From Diogma glabrata (taxonomy: Eukaryota > Arthropoda > Insecta > Diptera > Cylindrotomidae), in contig OY856186.1 in assembly GCA_963693315.1 (NCBI GenBank), forward strand, positions 76,916,042 through 76,980,041: a stretch of DNA of 64,000 bases, written 5' to 3'. The notes under the pieces are model-generated. The model searched no databases. It was not told the origin of the DNA and saw only the letters and a list, made by a program, of their open reading frames with translations. The position numbers were made by a program, and so were the translations under genes. This document shows, one piece after another, positions 45,156 through 58,647 of this stretch (position 1 is its first letter; every line of letters starts with the position of its first letter).

Positions 45156-45509
45156 ATGATCAATATACAAACCGCTATACTATTTAATATTTCCTCAAAA
45201 TGTACTAAAAATTATTTAACCGATTGTGTGCATCTCTTAGCAAATGTTGCAGACTGGATAAGAAAAACTAAAGAATTTGCCAAAATGTTCGGACAGTTTC
45301 CTAATACAATAACAGTATTAGAGTGCACTGAAATAAAAATAGTAATATTTGGTTGTTTAAGTTGCAGAACATGCACATATTTCAATTACAAAGAAGGTAC
45401 ACATACTGTCGAAGTTTTAGTTGGCATTTCACCATCGAGTCTTATTAACTATCTTAGTACTACTGTAGCCGACATTAGTCGACTTTTGTCTTCTCGAGTG
45501 TCAACATAG
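45156..45509 (+). pseudogene. DDE superfamily-4 transposase fragment
   Basis: An open stretch of 117 codons contains FPNTITVLECTEIKI, then FNYKEGTHTVEVLVGISPSS and ISRLLSSRV. This matches the order of DDE_Tnp_4 proteins of Harbinger/ISL2EU-type elements (FP-T---IDCTEI, then S-YK-HNT-K-LVGI-P, then G--SD). The first catalytic Asp is replaced here (LECTE for IDCTE), and the SD motif is lost. It is short relative to a full transposase of 300 or more residues and is non-functional. Confidence 0.78.
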
Positions 45510-45989
45510 CAATATTAAATAATCCGCAATATCACCAAAACAAGTTTACATAATTGACCTCATTTAAATTGCTGCGCCATAATAAACAGGAAAATTGTAA
45601 ATGAAACTGCAACTTGTCATATTTAGTATGAGTTTATAGGGTAGAATGCAAATACAAGTTAGTTTAATTTAATTAAGGGTGAAAACAGGTGGACTTAACA
45701 AATGTTAGAAATCAGGTCAGAACTTTGTTTAATTTATTGGAATATAATTGGAACTTAATTGTTTCGTTTGTTGTTTTGTAACAATATCAGCCTATGTTCC
45801 TTAATGAAACTTGAAATTTCTTACGATAACATGTGCAAATCTAAAATTTGCTGGACCTAGGTATATTAAAAGTACTAATAAGTATACTTAAGTACTAGAA
45901 ATAAAAGTATACTACTAATTTCTTAAAAAAGTTCTCAATTTATGAGTCTCCATATAAATCTAAATGTTTTTTTCTGCAAAATTTGGATA
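45510..45989. other. No recognisable feature
   Basis: AT-rich spacer between two transposase relics. Confidence 0.5.
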
Positions 45990-47580
<1,591 letters not shown>

Positions 47581-50500
47581 GTTTTCTTTAATGACCCATA
47601 TTTTACCCATCGATCATCGAGCAATTCTTTTTCTAGAAACGAAAATGGTAAAAATATTAGAGTACAATGAATAAATTATAAAAACAATTTATAGTCCTAC
47701 CTGATTTATAAAAGCGCAAGAGGAATAGGAAATACTTATTACTGCTCACTTGAAAAAATAGTTATGTTAGATTTAAAGTAACAGCCTAACTCACGATCAG
47801 AGTACGAAAATTAACTAATTGCTACGAGAACCGTTCGCCGAGTTAGTGTAATCAATTCACACAGTGAGAGCGAAACTTTATTGTAAGTATAGGTTAGCGG
47901 TAGTAACATATACAAAACGTATACAAAACCATTTTATTTTCACTTGCTTGTTTATGTTATGTGTATAGATTACACATTGAAATAGACCAATCACAGAAAA
48001 GTTTTTTACTTTGTATGTGTGTTTTAGATATTACGGTATTTCTTTTGATATTGAAACTTTATTTACGATCTGAATTATATGGTCGACCTGTACCTACCCA
48101 GCTCTAAATGTTCTTTAACTTACATTCTGGTTGGAATGACAGTTACCGTTAATAATACAAGGGCACAACACAATTGCATTGGTACAAATACACAGGTATA
48201 TTGCCCAAAAAAACTACAAAAATTACATAAATTTTGGTAAAGTTCGATGCTTGTGTTTTCAGTCTCCTTATTTAAAAAGATTGAACTTAAATTGGTGGTC
48301 GATTATAAGCATTCCGAGGAAAATGTGAATATATTAAACGGCCTTATTATTTTTTTTATGAAATAAAATTTGTCACGCGGAATCCCTAAATTTTTTTATT
48401 GCTTTATTACTAAATTGTTTTATTAAAAAAAATTGTGCGTGCATCAACCCATGTTGTTGTGGGACCTAGGTCGTAAACTTTAAAACTGCTTTCGATTTGG
48501 TTTGTATAGTTTAAAATTTACACCAAAAATCTCTTGGTATTTACGTTATACTTGCATTTTGAGTACATAATTTTATAGACAGATATACCATAGTGGTAGG
48601 GGTCATGTAATCAATAAACTCGCAATAACTACAATTCTCCTTTTAGGTTCTTCTTATTTTAGGTGATCCGGCTCGAAGGACCATAAATGTTTTTGATTAT
48701 GTCCTCCGAGTTCGAGTTCGGCTAGTTGGTCATTAGACTAAACAAAAGCTTGTCATTTTATTTCTCTCCTAATCTTTACTGTATTTTCTGTTCCGTGTAA
48801 TAGCTATTTATGTACCAAGGGCGTTATGTAGGTTATTGCGCCCGGAAAGCGACGTAATCTAGCCCGAGGGATGGATGTCGCTTGATGGGCGTAATACCCA
48901 GTAACGCCAGTGGTGCATACAAGATTTTATGCTTCACTTAATAAGTTAAAAATTAAGAAAGAATTTTATTTGTTACCCTATATTGATATACAAATGTATC
49001 CTAGTATGCCAATAAAATAACTATTTTGAAGTTTAAAATAATTATTTGTTGTTTGTACGTTGCTATGTAAACAAATTCTCCTAAATTTTGTAGTGTATGA
49101 TACAAACATTGCATGACGTTTAAAATAATTTGATAGTTTTGGAAAACTAAATGAACATTTAATAACTAAAATGTTGCTAAACATTTTTAAACAAATGTAA
49201 AAATCTTTTACTAGCTTAAATTTAATAAAATTTATTTACATTTTGTAGACAAAATTACAGTAAACATAATTTTATTTTGTTTTTAAGCGTCTTAATAGCG
49301 GGCGTTATGAGTTCATAATGCCCTCTCATAACGCCCCGGTTTTTATGAATGTCTTTATATATAGCGTATCCTAGACATTATAACAACTTTATATCATTGT
49401 AAAGCATAAAAGTTTTTTAACATTCTGAAATTTATTATACTGTTAAAAAAAATCTAACTAGCTAACTTTGATTTTTTTTCTAATTAAGGATTTAAAAAGG
49501 TCTAAATGCAAATAAAATGGCCAATTAGAGATCTACTTAATTTTTTTCAGGAATAGTCTAATATTCCTAATTTAAGACATAGGTCAGCCTTGGCGATCAA
49601 AATTTTGCAACCCTCGTTCCTTTGACATTCTATGATATTAATTGAAAAAATTATGATCTCAATTGTTAAATAAAAATCAATTTTAATCAACTTAAAGTCT
49701 TAAACATCACCAACGGTTCGGTTAATCATGTTCCATGTATTATGAAGTATTAAAGTTACTAAAAACAGATTGTGTGTCATATTTTGCTTTTTTTGTATAT
49801 TATCACAGAATTCTTTAACTTATTGTTGTCCAACATTGCCTTACTCAATTATTATTAAAAAGCTTAAAATACTTAAATATATTAAAATTTCAAGATAGTA
49901 ATTTTTTACAAAACAAAACTATATTTGCATATTTGATAGATATTTACATTTAAAAATATATATTAATTATAATTCTTTGATTGTGCCTTAAAAACAAAGA
50001 ATAAACGCTAAAAAAGTAAATTATATAAATATATATATTTTGCTACAAAGAAATTAAGGCTGCTTAAAAGTTTTCGTTGCCATTTTTTTTTGTTTCGTTT
50101 AGAATAGACTAAACTTAAATACATTAAAATTATTTTAGACTTGATTATATTATACGAACTTCTATTTCAATTAAAAACAAAAGAAAAAGGCAAACTTCAC
50201 TATTACTTAGTGTTGTGTTTTATTACATTTATGTTAAATATAATTATTATATAAATAGATATTATTATTAAATTAATCAAATATGTTATTTTTCTTAATT
50301 CTTAAAAGAATCTTAATAATATCATTTGATTTCAGTTTTTTTGAATATCGTTTTTTACACAATTATTAAATATTATAAATAAATAAATAAGTTAGATGTA
50401 ATGTTAATAATTTTTGAAAAAACAAAGTTAATGTAATTTTTGTTTGAATTGAGCGAATATAATAAGTGCAATTTTATTACTAATAAATTATGTGATATAT

Positions 50501-50899
50501 GTTATTACATAAAATAAACAAAAAATTAAGTTTGAATGTAGAAGATAAGAAATTTTATAAAATTTGTTTCTATAAATGTAATTTTATAGGTTCACAAAAA
50601 TGCTAGGATTTAATTAAATCATCTTAATAGGTTTTTGTAATTTTCCTCGAAATATAACAAATTCAATTCTCATGTGTTGAATAAAACGACAGGTTTTTTT
50701 TTGGAATGATGAATTACATATATAAAAATCTCGACAAAATTTGTAGTATTGACTGACAATATATTCCTCGAATTCAAAATAATTAAATGGCAGATCGTTA
50801 TCGGATACTATTTCTTTAGCCAACCCCCAAATTATACAAATATACTTTTTAATTGACTTTTAACTGACTTTGCAGAGAATGGGGTACACATAGTACATA
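47581..50899. other. Long AT-rich stretch; repeat B fragment and a GC-richer patch
   Basis: No gene is visible in this 3.3 kb. At 48440-48490 an inverted fragment of repeat B (atgttgttgtgggacctagg) is present. At 48650-48920 a patch of higher GC holds tgatccggctcgaaggacca, gttcgagttcggctagttgg and, further on, gggcgttatg and gcgcccgg phrases; a related gggcgttatgagttcataat/ccctctcataacgcccc pair lies at 49300-49340. From 49350 to 50600 the sequence is extremely AT-rich. Confidence 0.55.
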
Positions 50900-52680
50900 A
50901 ATAGTTATTGGTTCTTGCTAACCTTTAAACCATCTCATCAAATAATGGCCTTTCCAGAGCGAGCTTAATATAAACAAGGTGTACCTTTTCGTGTACAGAT
51001 GTACATAACAGTGTACATGCTGCGAAGCTCTGTCTTTTTCTAATAATTTCTTTCTAGATACATTAATCGAGATCGCATTAAGAGAAATCGCAAGCGAGCT
51101 TCCTAAATCGGGCAACTCCATTTTAATAGTAGTTTAACGACAAAGCGTTCTGTACCATCATAAAAATATGTGTTCACGAAATGTTCTTCAGCTTGGCGTT
51201 CTTCATCAGTAAAACATGAATACCTTTGTATTTGACCATGCTGCCAAAACCGCTCTAATATCTTGCGCATTTGCTGATCTTCCAAATATTCGATAGCAAA
51301 CATACACCCCGATTACTGAAGTTGTGTCACATAAAGTGATATGACTATGGCCATGTCACGTCGCTTAAAAATTGGTATTATTGAAGGCGATAAAAACGGT
51401 CACGGCTTAAACTAAAAATTATGAAACGAAAAAACTCCAAAACTAAAAAAAACTTACATTTTACGTCCTTTAATTTCACAAAAAAAATTAAAAACGTTTG
51501 AAAAAATTATTGTCACATGAAAAATTGAGACGACTAAAATGTCATTTAAAGTGACATCTGTCGTATAAAATGACTTGAGACGTAAAAAACGATTTTAACA
51601 ATACGAAAATTGATGCGATGTCCCGTAAGTTCTCATCTACCTTGCCTTCTTGATAACCAAACAAGACTATACCAATTGCCATTTCTATTGCAAGTGTCCG
51701 ATCTAAATTGTGAGCTAGGACCGACCGACCTGGCAGATCTTACGAAATAATCTCCACTTAATAATGCCTGTACTTTCTGTTGGCCTTTCTGTTGGATGAC
51801 TGTTTTTGTCATAGGCAATTGGCTTACCAAGCATAATTGGAGCCCAATTACAGGTTCGTGGTAATATCCAAAATATCTTTTCCTTACAACTTTCGGTACC
51901 ATGGTCTTACCTTTAAAATAACCTTTTGCTTAATTTCCAAAGCTTCATCATCGATACCAATTAACGTATACACCGTAACCTTAACCTTCTTATATTTACT
52001 TTCAAAGATACAATATTAAACTTTACTCCTCAAGGAGGGCTCTTGCCGGTCCGTAACTGACACCAGCTTGTTCCAGTTTCACCATTGCTGCGGGGAAAAA
52101 GGCAGCTTCTGAATTTACAAAATAACATATGACGAATAAATTTGATTTTCATTCACCCAACCGCTCATCAATAAATTTGCTCTTTTCTTGATGGCATGTG
52201 GTATCTGTCTATCTTCTTTCCTTTTTTTCTGCTTCCTCCATCTAGTCAAGCTTGTTTCGACTTGTTCTTTCCCTGTCTGATATCGTCTGCGACGACTCTG
52301 CTACATCGCGACGAACCCGCTCTACTATTTGACTGACCATCGTGACAGGATTGGAAACCTGCCCTTGCAGTGTGGACAAAGTTTACTGTTATACCCTGGA
52401 TCACGCGAACACAACTTGATCTATACACGTACTAAAACAACGTAGAATAACATTCTACACGTAGAATAACCATGCTCCTGGCCGCCCTGGTCAGGAGAAT
52501 GATCCTGGCCCTGACCTTTCTTAAAACAAACCGGATAAAGCTCTCGTCTCCTAACAAAATTCCAACGACTATTGTAGCTTAGTGCCAAAAAGCGTTCACA
52601 CTCGAATAGATTATGGTCACCATTGCATGCTTGATATGGGAAATGCTTTTGTTTGTCTTTCCTAGTAAACACAGGTGACC
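50900..52680 (-). pseudogene. BEL/Pao gag-protease-pre-RT relic
   Basis: Minus-strand landmarks in order are a zinc knuckle region with CNGDHNLFECERFLALS and RRRELYPVCFKKG (about 52500-52670), a badly decayed protease region (51620-52120), then ILERFWQHGQ, FTDEERQAEEHFVNT and TERFVVKLLLK (about 51130-51290), and SLAISLNAISINVSRKKLLE (about 51030-51095). These are the BEL segments that precede RT. The similarity stops where RT should begin, near 50940. Several stops and shifts are present. No LTR is attached here. Confidence 0.82.
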
Positions 52681-52769
52681 TTGCTCGGTTTCTTACATCT
52701 AACTTAGTTATAACGTGAGATCTTTTCCAGGGTTAGATATTTGTTGTTTTACAACCCAAACAAAATCTG

Positions 52770-53030
52770 GTCAGAAGAAATTTTTACTTGTTTTTGGTCT
52801 TTTATTCAAAAGAAATGCGGCAAAATGTGGAATAAATCGGTGGTAATAACTCACTATTCCGACGAATTTCTGAATTGATTTGTTTTAGGTAGGTTGTAGA
52901 TCAACGAGTAGACTGAATTTTGTAAGGAAGTCAGCGTCGATTATTGGTCGGTTAACTGACACTAATACAAATCGTGGGTGAATGTGCGCCGTAACCGGGC
53001 TTCTAGCTATTCCTAACTAGCTATTATAGT
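52770..53030 (-). pseudogene. Ty3/gypsy fragment: protease end joined to RT thumb
   Basis: The minus-strand translation of about 52930-53030 reads HPRFVLVSVNRPIIDADFLT, then KFSLLVDL, the second half of a gypsy-type retropepsin (PI-GADFL--F-LLVDL pattern). After a stop, about 52790-52900 reads SIQKFVGIVSYYHRFIPHFA, the RT thumb (FLG---YYRRFIP pattern). The whole RT fingers and palm region, about 250-300 residues in a normal element, is absent between them. Confidence 0.8.
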
Positions 53031-53060
53031 CACGGTTCGATTTCTAACCGTTCATCAGAA

Positions 53061-53654
53061 GATTAGTAAAAATAGAAGTCACTAGAACAGCTCATCAGCG
53101 GCTACAAATTGGATGATTGAGTTAAGTAATTTAATTTTATGTTATCTTGTTTTTGCAATATAGTCCTAACAATTTAGAATAAGTATCCAATTTGATGCAA
53201 ACTTAAATTCGTATCAACTCAAAGAATAAGTGTGTACATATAACGGCATGAAGTAATAAGGTGTATCGAGGAGGAACGGCAAAGAGTTGGTGGTAACAAC
53301 AAGGTAATCATATCTAACAATCTTCCCTCCGAAGAGCCACATCATGTCATCGTGCCGTGCGTGCATAATCGGAATAAAGTACCAAAAACCACCACTTCGT
53401 CTGAGGTGTTTCCTTGTGTTTTTTGGTTTACTTTCTAGTTCCTGGTATGTGAATTTAACTATCGTATTTACATATCTTCTTAGCCTCAGTTGTTAGTATT
53501 TTGCATATTATATTTCAACCAAATTCTCGCTTCCCTTTTTAAATTATTTGTGTCTCCACTAAAACAAATAAATTTCATGCCTATCTTTTCAAATGTTTGT
53601 ATGTCAAATTAACAACAAAATTCAAATCTTTTTTTTTTACATTATTTGTATATT
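53061..53654. other. No recognisable feature
   Basis: Mixed-composition sequence with no family signature. Confidence 0.45.
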
Positions 53655-55070
53655 AGGGTTCCGTACGGAACACTATTGGTGAGAGTACAACTTGTTTTTC
53701 GCATTATTTCGATTATCTCGTGAACCATTAATCCGATGAACTTAAAATTTGAGGTGCTTATAAGACTAAACTATCCACAGAAGATGGCCGGATAAAAAAT
53801 AAATAAAATTGTTTTCGTTTGTTTTACAGAGGCATCGTGCCTCTGCATTAAGCATTTGAGAATATACATTTTTTTATCGAGACGAGTAGGATATCATATG
53901 AAAGGGCTTCATTTCAGTATTCCTTAAAAATTTATTTTGAAATTTTACACCTCACCATTTTTCGTAAAATTTTGAATAATGACGTTTTCTTCGTGTTTTC
54001 TTACATCGATTAGCTCCGAACCTAACTGATCGAAAATCTTCAAATATATTTGGAATGATAGAAAAATCAGTAGGTTTTTAATAAAAAATATAGAAAAGTG
54101 ACAGATACTCATAACTATATTTTTTAAAGGAGTGGGAATGATAAGGGGTAAAAACATCATTTAAAACCAGGTCAAGTGGGATGTAATTTGAAAGAGCACC
54201 TAATCTAGAAAATATTGTCATTTTTTTAGAATTTTGCAATGCATAGTTTTTGAATTATTGTCAAAAAAGTGACACAAAAAGTTGGTCGGGCCCCCTTTGG
54301 AGCTTAATTGACAGGAAAATTTGAAAAAATTCACAGAGACAGGAAGTTTGATAAACCCTGAACGAAAATTATAGCGAAGTCCTCAAATAATTATATAATT
54401 ATAATTATATGTTTGTGCTTTTAAGGGATTGGGGTGGGAAAGGGTTAAAAAACTCTTTTTTCACCCAAGCGAGTGGGGTGTTTGAAAGAGCACCTAATTT
54501 AAGAATCATTGCAATTTTTTTTAGAATTTTTCGGTGCACAGTTTTTGAGTTATTCTAAAAAATGTGCAAATTTCAGACCGTCCCCCCCATTACGTTTCGA
54601 CACTGATTGGCAGAAAAAATTGAAAAAAATCACAGAGACAGGAAGCTTGCTATATTTTGAACGAAAATCATAGCGAAGTCTCAAATAATTATATTTCTGT
54701 GTGTTTAGGGGATGAGGGTGAGGAGGGTAAAAAAAAACTTTTTTTGACCAAAGCGAGTTGGGTGTCATTTGAAAGATCACATAATTTAAGAAACATTGCA
54801 ATTTTTTTAGGATTTTTCGATGCACAATTTTTTAGTTATTGTTAAAAAAGTGTTATTTTAAGTATATGTATATCACCACCACCTTATATTTCGACGCTGA
54901 TTTATAGAAAAAATTTAACGATTTAACATTTATTCTGTTATGTGTCCATAGTCCGGCGATATAGAGACTTTACAACACAAATGTATGTCATTTATTTTTG
55001 ATATTGTCTTCATTTACATTCACGGAACCCTTGGCGAGCGAATTTTATTCGCACTTGTCCAACTTTTTTT
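53655..55070. repeat. AGGGTTCCGTA-type dispersed element with internal tandem repeats
   Basis: It begins agggttccgtacggaacact (53655) and ends with cacggaacccttggcgagcg and a ttcgcacttgtccaac tail. The inner ends are inverted (gggttccgt with acggaaccc). Inside are three diverged tandem units of about 290 bp, marked by tttgaaagagcacctaat (or variant) at about 54190, 54484 and 54771, each with a tttgagttattc-type block and a cacagagacaggaag block. The ends match a phrase I recall as common in insect genomes; the superfamily is not assigned. Confidence 0.7.
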
Positions 55071-55152
55071 TAATTAAACCACAAAATTCAATCCCTTATT
55101 GGGTTAATTAATATAAATTTGTTTAAAACTATTTCTAAATAAAAAAAAATAG

Positions 55153-55661
55153 AACCGATTTCAGAAAAAAAGCACTGAAAAGTCCAAAATAATTCAATTG
55201 TGGCTTAGAGACAAAAATTTAGTTATATCTAACTACAACCAAGAAAATTAGACCTTTAAACAAAATTATTATATTATTGAAGTTATTTGTTATTATAATT
55301 ATTACAATTATTACAATTATTATAGTTGTTATAATAGTTATTAATATTATATTATAAAAGTTATTTGTGGTACAAAACTGTTAAATGTCGGTGCCAAGCC
55401 GGAGACATATTCGTAAGTTTTTGTCAATGTGGCACCGACTTCGAACAGTTTGTACTACAAATAACTTTTATGATATAATAACTATTTTAACAACTATAAT
55501 AATTGTAATAATTATAATAACAATTAACTTCTATAACATAATAATTTTGTTTAAAGGCCTTTTTTTGGCTGTAGTTAGATATAACTAAATTTTTGTCTCT
55601 AAGCCACAATTTGAGTTATTTTTCACTTTTCAGTGTTTTTTTCTGAAGTCGGTTCCATTTT
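55153..55661. mobile_element. Long hairpin, 509 bp, with GTCGGTGCC centre
   Basis: The arms are about 230 bp each. The left arm has aaccgatttcagaaaaaaag, tggcttagagacaaaaattt and agttatatctaactacaa; the right arm carries the reverse complements, ending ttctgaagtcggtt near 55650. The centre (55387-55440) holds its own stem, gtcggtgcca with tggcaccgac. Between the arms AT-rich attacaattatt runs also pair. No coding. It abuts the tandem repeats at 55662-56263. Confidence 0.88.
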
Positions 55662-56263
55662 TTTTTAAATGTTTTTTTTAGTGGTTCATTTTTAGTGTAT
55701 AAAAGCAATTGGCTGTTAAGAAAGCATTTTTGAAGCAATAACTTAAAATTCCGGAAAGTATTCATCGGTGAAAATTTACTAATCATAGTTTTCCGATTTT
55801 TAAAAAAAATGGAATATTTCCTATCATGAAAAATTATATAGAACCACCTCGGCATCTATAGCAATATAATGCAGCTCAAACAAACCGTTTGAATAAGCTG
55901 TTTCGAAGGAATCGGTGAAAATAGATAAAAAATATAGGTTTCTCCAATTTTCTGAAAAACGCCATTTTTTACGTCATGGAAAAAAATATGGGACCACCTC
56001 TGAATATACCTTAATAAAATATAATTTAAATCGTCCAAATCGAATGCGCCGTTTTCGATAAATTGGTGAATATACATAAAAAATACAGTTTTTCTCGATT
56101 TTCTGAAAAACGGTATTTTTCACGTCATATCAAAAAAGATGGTACCATCTCGGAACCTTGGCAGAATAAATCACTCAAATCGAACGCCGTTTACGGGAAA
56201 TCGGTGAACATACATAAAAAAAACTCATAATGAAACATAGAACCTCCTGCTTTTTTGAAGTTG
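55662..56263 (+). repeat. Diverged tandem repeats, about 150-bp unit, ending in gaagttggtt
   Basis: Three units contain an atggaaccacctcgg-type phrase (55840, 55990, 56130), a cgaatcggtgaaaata phrase and a tttctgaaaaacg phrase. The block ends gcttttttgaagttggtt, an inverted match of the aaccgatttcagaaaaaaag start of the hairpin at 55153, so hairpin and tandem block may be one element of about 1.1 kb. Confidence 0.7.
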
Positions 56264-56334
56264 GTTAAAAATACAAATCTACTTTTTTGTTTGTCTTAAA
56301 CAACTAAATCAATTTATTTCAGTTTCTCTTATTA

Positions 56335-56666
56335 GGATGCTAATTCGAATGCCTTCATTAATTTTTTAAAAATTTTATTCCAATTAATTAATCGGGTTGC
56401 TTGGGTAAAATTCGGACACTTTAATACGATTGGAGTGTTCGCTAGGAGCTCCATTTTGTTTTTCCTCACTCGGGGTCACCAGTATAAAATGATTAGCACT
56501 GTTGCGGATAATTTCGATGCTTTAGTTTCAATTATAAAGTTATGACTATAAATGGAAAATCGAATTTTATAATAATGATAATAAAAAATGAGAGACAGGT
56601 ACTTGATCCGATTTTTGATGTTTGATTTTTGTTTCAGGGTCGTAATAGGGCCGTTACAGTTTAACA
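56335..56666 (-). mobile_element. BEL/Pao fragment: LTR, primer-binding-like site, gag start
   Basis: On the minus strand an LTR-like segment (56484-56666, starting TGTTAAACTG) is followed directly by TGGTGACCCCGAGTGAGG (56466-56483). An ATG at 56452-56454 opens a reading frame beginning MELLANTPIVLKCPNF, stopped after about 39 codons. The layout (LTR, binding site, gag) and the binding-site sequence match the young BEL element at 952-4549. The LTR limits are inferred from a single copy. Confidence 0.72.
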
Positions 56667-56889
56667 ATAATAAAACTGATCAATAACTCCCTTTCAAAAC
56701 AAAATTACAACAGCTTATAAATCAATTAAACGGATTCTATGTACCTTAATTATGTATATAAAACAACAAGTTTTAAACAAATTAACCCATTATCGCATTA
56801 ATATAAACTTTAATAATTTTTTCTTTTACTTGTTACATATGCTCTGTTGACGATTTCCGCGTTCACTTTTATGTAGCACATGTTGATCA

Positions 56890-57085
56890 TCCTTTATATG
56901 CACTGCTTGTTCGCCAATGCAGCTGCTTGCTTGCCTAAAACATCTAGTATTTCTAATGCTGTTGGTATCTCGAACGTTCTGTTCAAATCCCATTGTCTGT
57001 CTGTTTTGTTTTGCAAACGATCATGCAGAATAACACAAATCATCATATTCCAGTGATCGACCGGGACGCCATGTGAACACAACTG
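56890..57085 (-). pseudogene. BEL/Pao gag fragment
   Basis: An open stretch of 62 codons reads CSHGVPVDHWNMMICVILHD, then RLQNKTDRQWDLN and IPTALEILDVLGKQAAAL. It fits the BEL gag pattern L---G-PV--WD---V--L---LD---R--WE followed by P-------FL. It lies upstream of the LTR fragment on the same strand, so it belongs to a different copy. Confidence 0.68.
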
Positions 57086-57110
57086 CTTGCATCGCTTGCA
57101 ACTCAGCCGT

Positions 57111-58647
57111 TGTTGTCAGTTTTGTAAGAAAATATAATGCACCGGTTCCAATGATTTAATTTTGCATAAGCATATTAGTTTAGTAACTAGTATTCAATAG
57201 AATATTCATATTATATATTATATGTTCCAAACATCACTGTTTCTTAACATAACAAAGCGTGGCATGCAAAAATTTAAGATGGAGGAATAACATTATATAC
57301 AAATATCTTCATCATTATTAATTTATTGACATTTTTCAATGCAGGCCACCTCTTCATCTTTTTCAGCAGGAATTTATGTAAGACTGATTCGCAATTATTG
57401 TAAGATTAAATTAGATATAACGAAATGCGGTGCGTAAGAAATTTTCGATATTTTATTTTGTTGGAATTGTTATTATTATTAACTGTGTAACTGTAGTGAT
57501 CGCTACAGATATGTTCTCGGCAAATTATATACGGTCGGTCGTACATCTTGTTGAGCCTTTCCCATCCATCCTGTTAGCTATCTTCATTTCCCCTTCTGAA
57601 GCAATTTATCACGATTGGCATTCACTTTCGAAAACAAGAGTAAAAAATTTAACACACAAAAAAAATTAAGTTTTCTTTCATAAATGGAACACTAATTTTT
57701 ATGTAGAGTGGAGAAAAACACTAAATCACTAAAGAGTACTATTCAACAAAAACCCCTGTTCAAATTCAAGCACAAGAAAAAATAAATATACATATATATA
57801 CAAAAATGCAAATGTACACACAAACATAAATTTTTTTTTATTTCTTTTTAATAGTTTTTCATAATTTATTTATTGTTTCAAGAATAAAATAATAATTCAC
57901 AAATTTATCTTTTAATATATTTTCAAAAAAAAGTTTACTAATAAAACGATTAATTTATTATTATAATTGTTTCTAATCAATCAATTGTTTATAATGTTTA
58001 TAATAATATAACGTTTAGGCTTTGTATATAAAATATATAAGTATGATAATTTGTTTATCTCACCAACTTTGCCAAAAAAATATCAATTTCCAAAAAAATA
58101 ATAATTTATAAAAAAGGCTGCCAAAATAGAAGAGAAAGCAAAAGGGTAAAGCCTATACAAAAAAATGCCAAACTTGCAAAAAAAACAAATTGCCCGAGTT
58201 GCACGATTAATAAGTTTAAGGCTGGTTGTTAAATCTCAAAATTATTAATTAATCATTATTAGGAAACACAATTAATTTTATATGTATAACTTGAGTTCGC
58301 CTAAATGACATTTATGTACAAAAAAATTAATTTTAAATAGAGAAAATATTTCTTTCAAGCAAAGCATAAAAAAAATCATTTGATTTTTAAAACAAAACAA
58401 AAACAAAAATGCTAAAATATTTTTCTGTTATTTTTTAGTTTTCAAAACATACTGCCCCCAAAATTAATTGTGTTTAAAATTACAGAGCAAGAGAAAAATA
58501 ATCATGAGACATGACAAAAAATTAATTTAACAACAGCCACAAATATATGTGAGGCAAAATAAATACATAGAAAAAAATAGAAATGCTAAATGAAGATTGA
58601 TATTTGGTTGACTTACATGACAAAATTTGAGTTTATATAATTCAAAT
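57111..58647. other. No recognisable feature
   Basis: AT-rich with many A and T runs. A 79-codon ORF at 57430-57669 has a hydrophobic start but no family match by eye, and I do not call it. Confidence 0.55.

Noticed and set aside
48650..48720. tRNA gene
   Set aside because: Only loose A/B-box-like phrases in the wrong order and no cloverleaf.
57430..57669. 79-codon ORF with hydrophobic N-terminus (possible secreted peptide)
   Set aside because: No homology signature, no clear gene context, and the length is compatible with chance in this composition.
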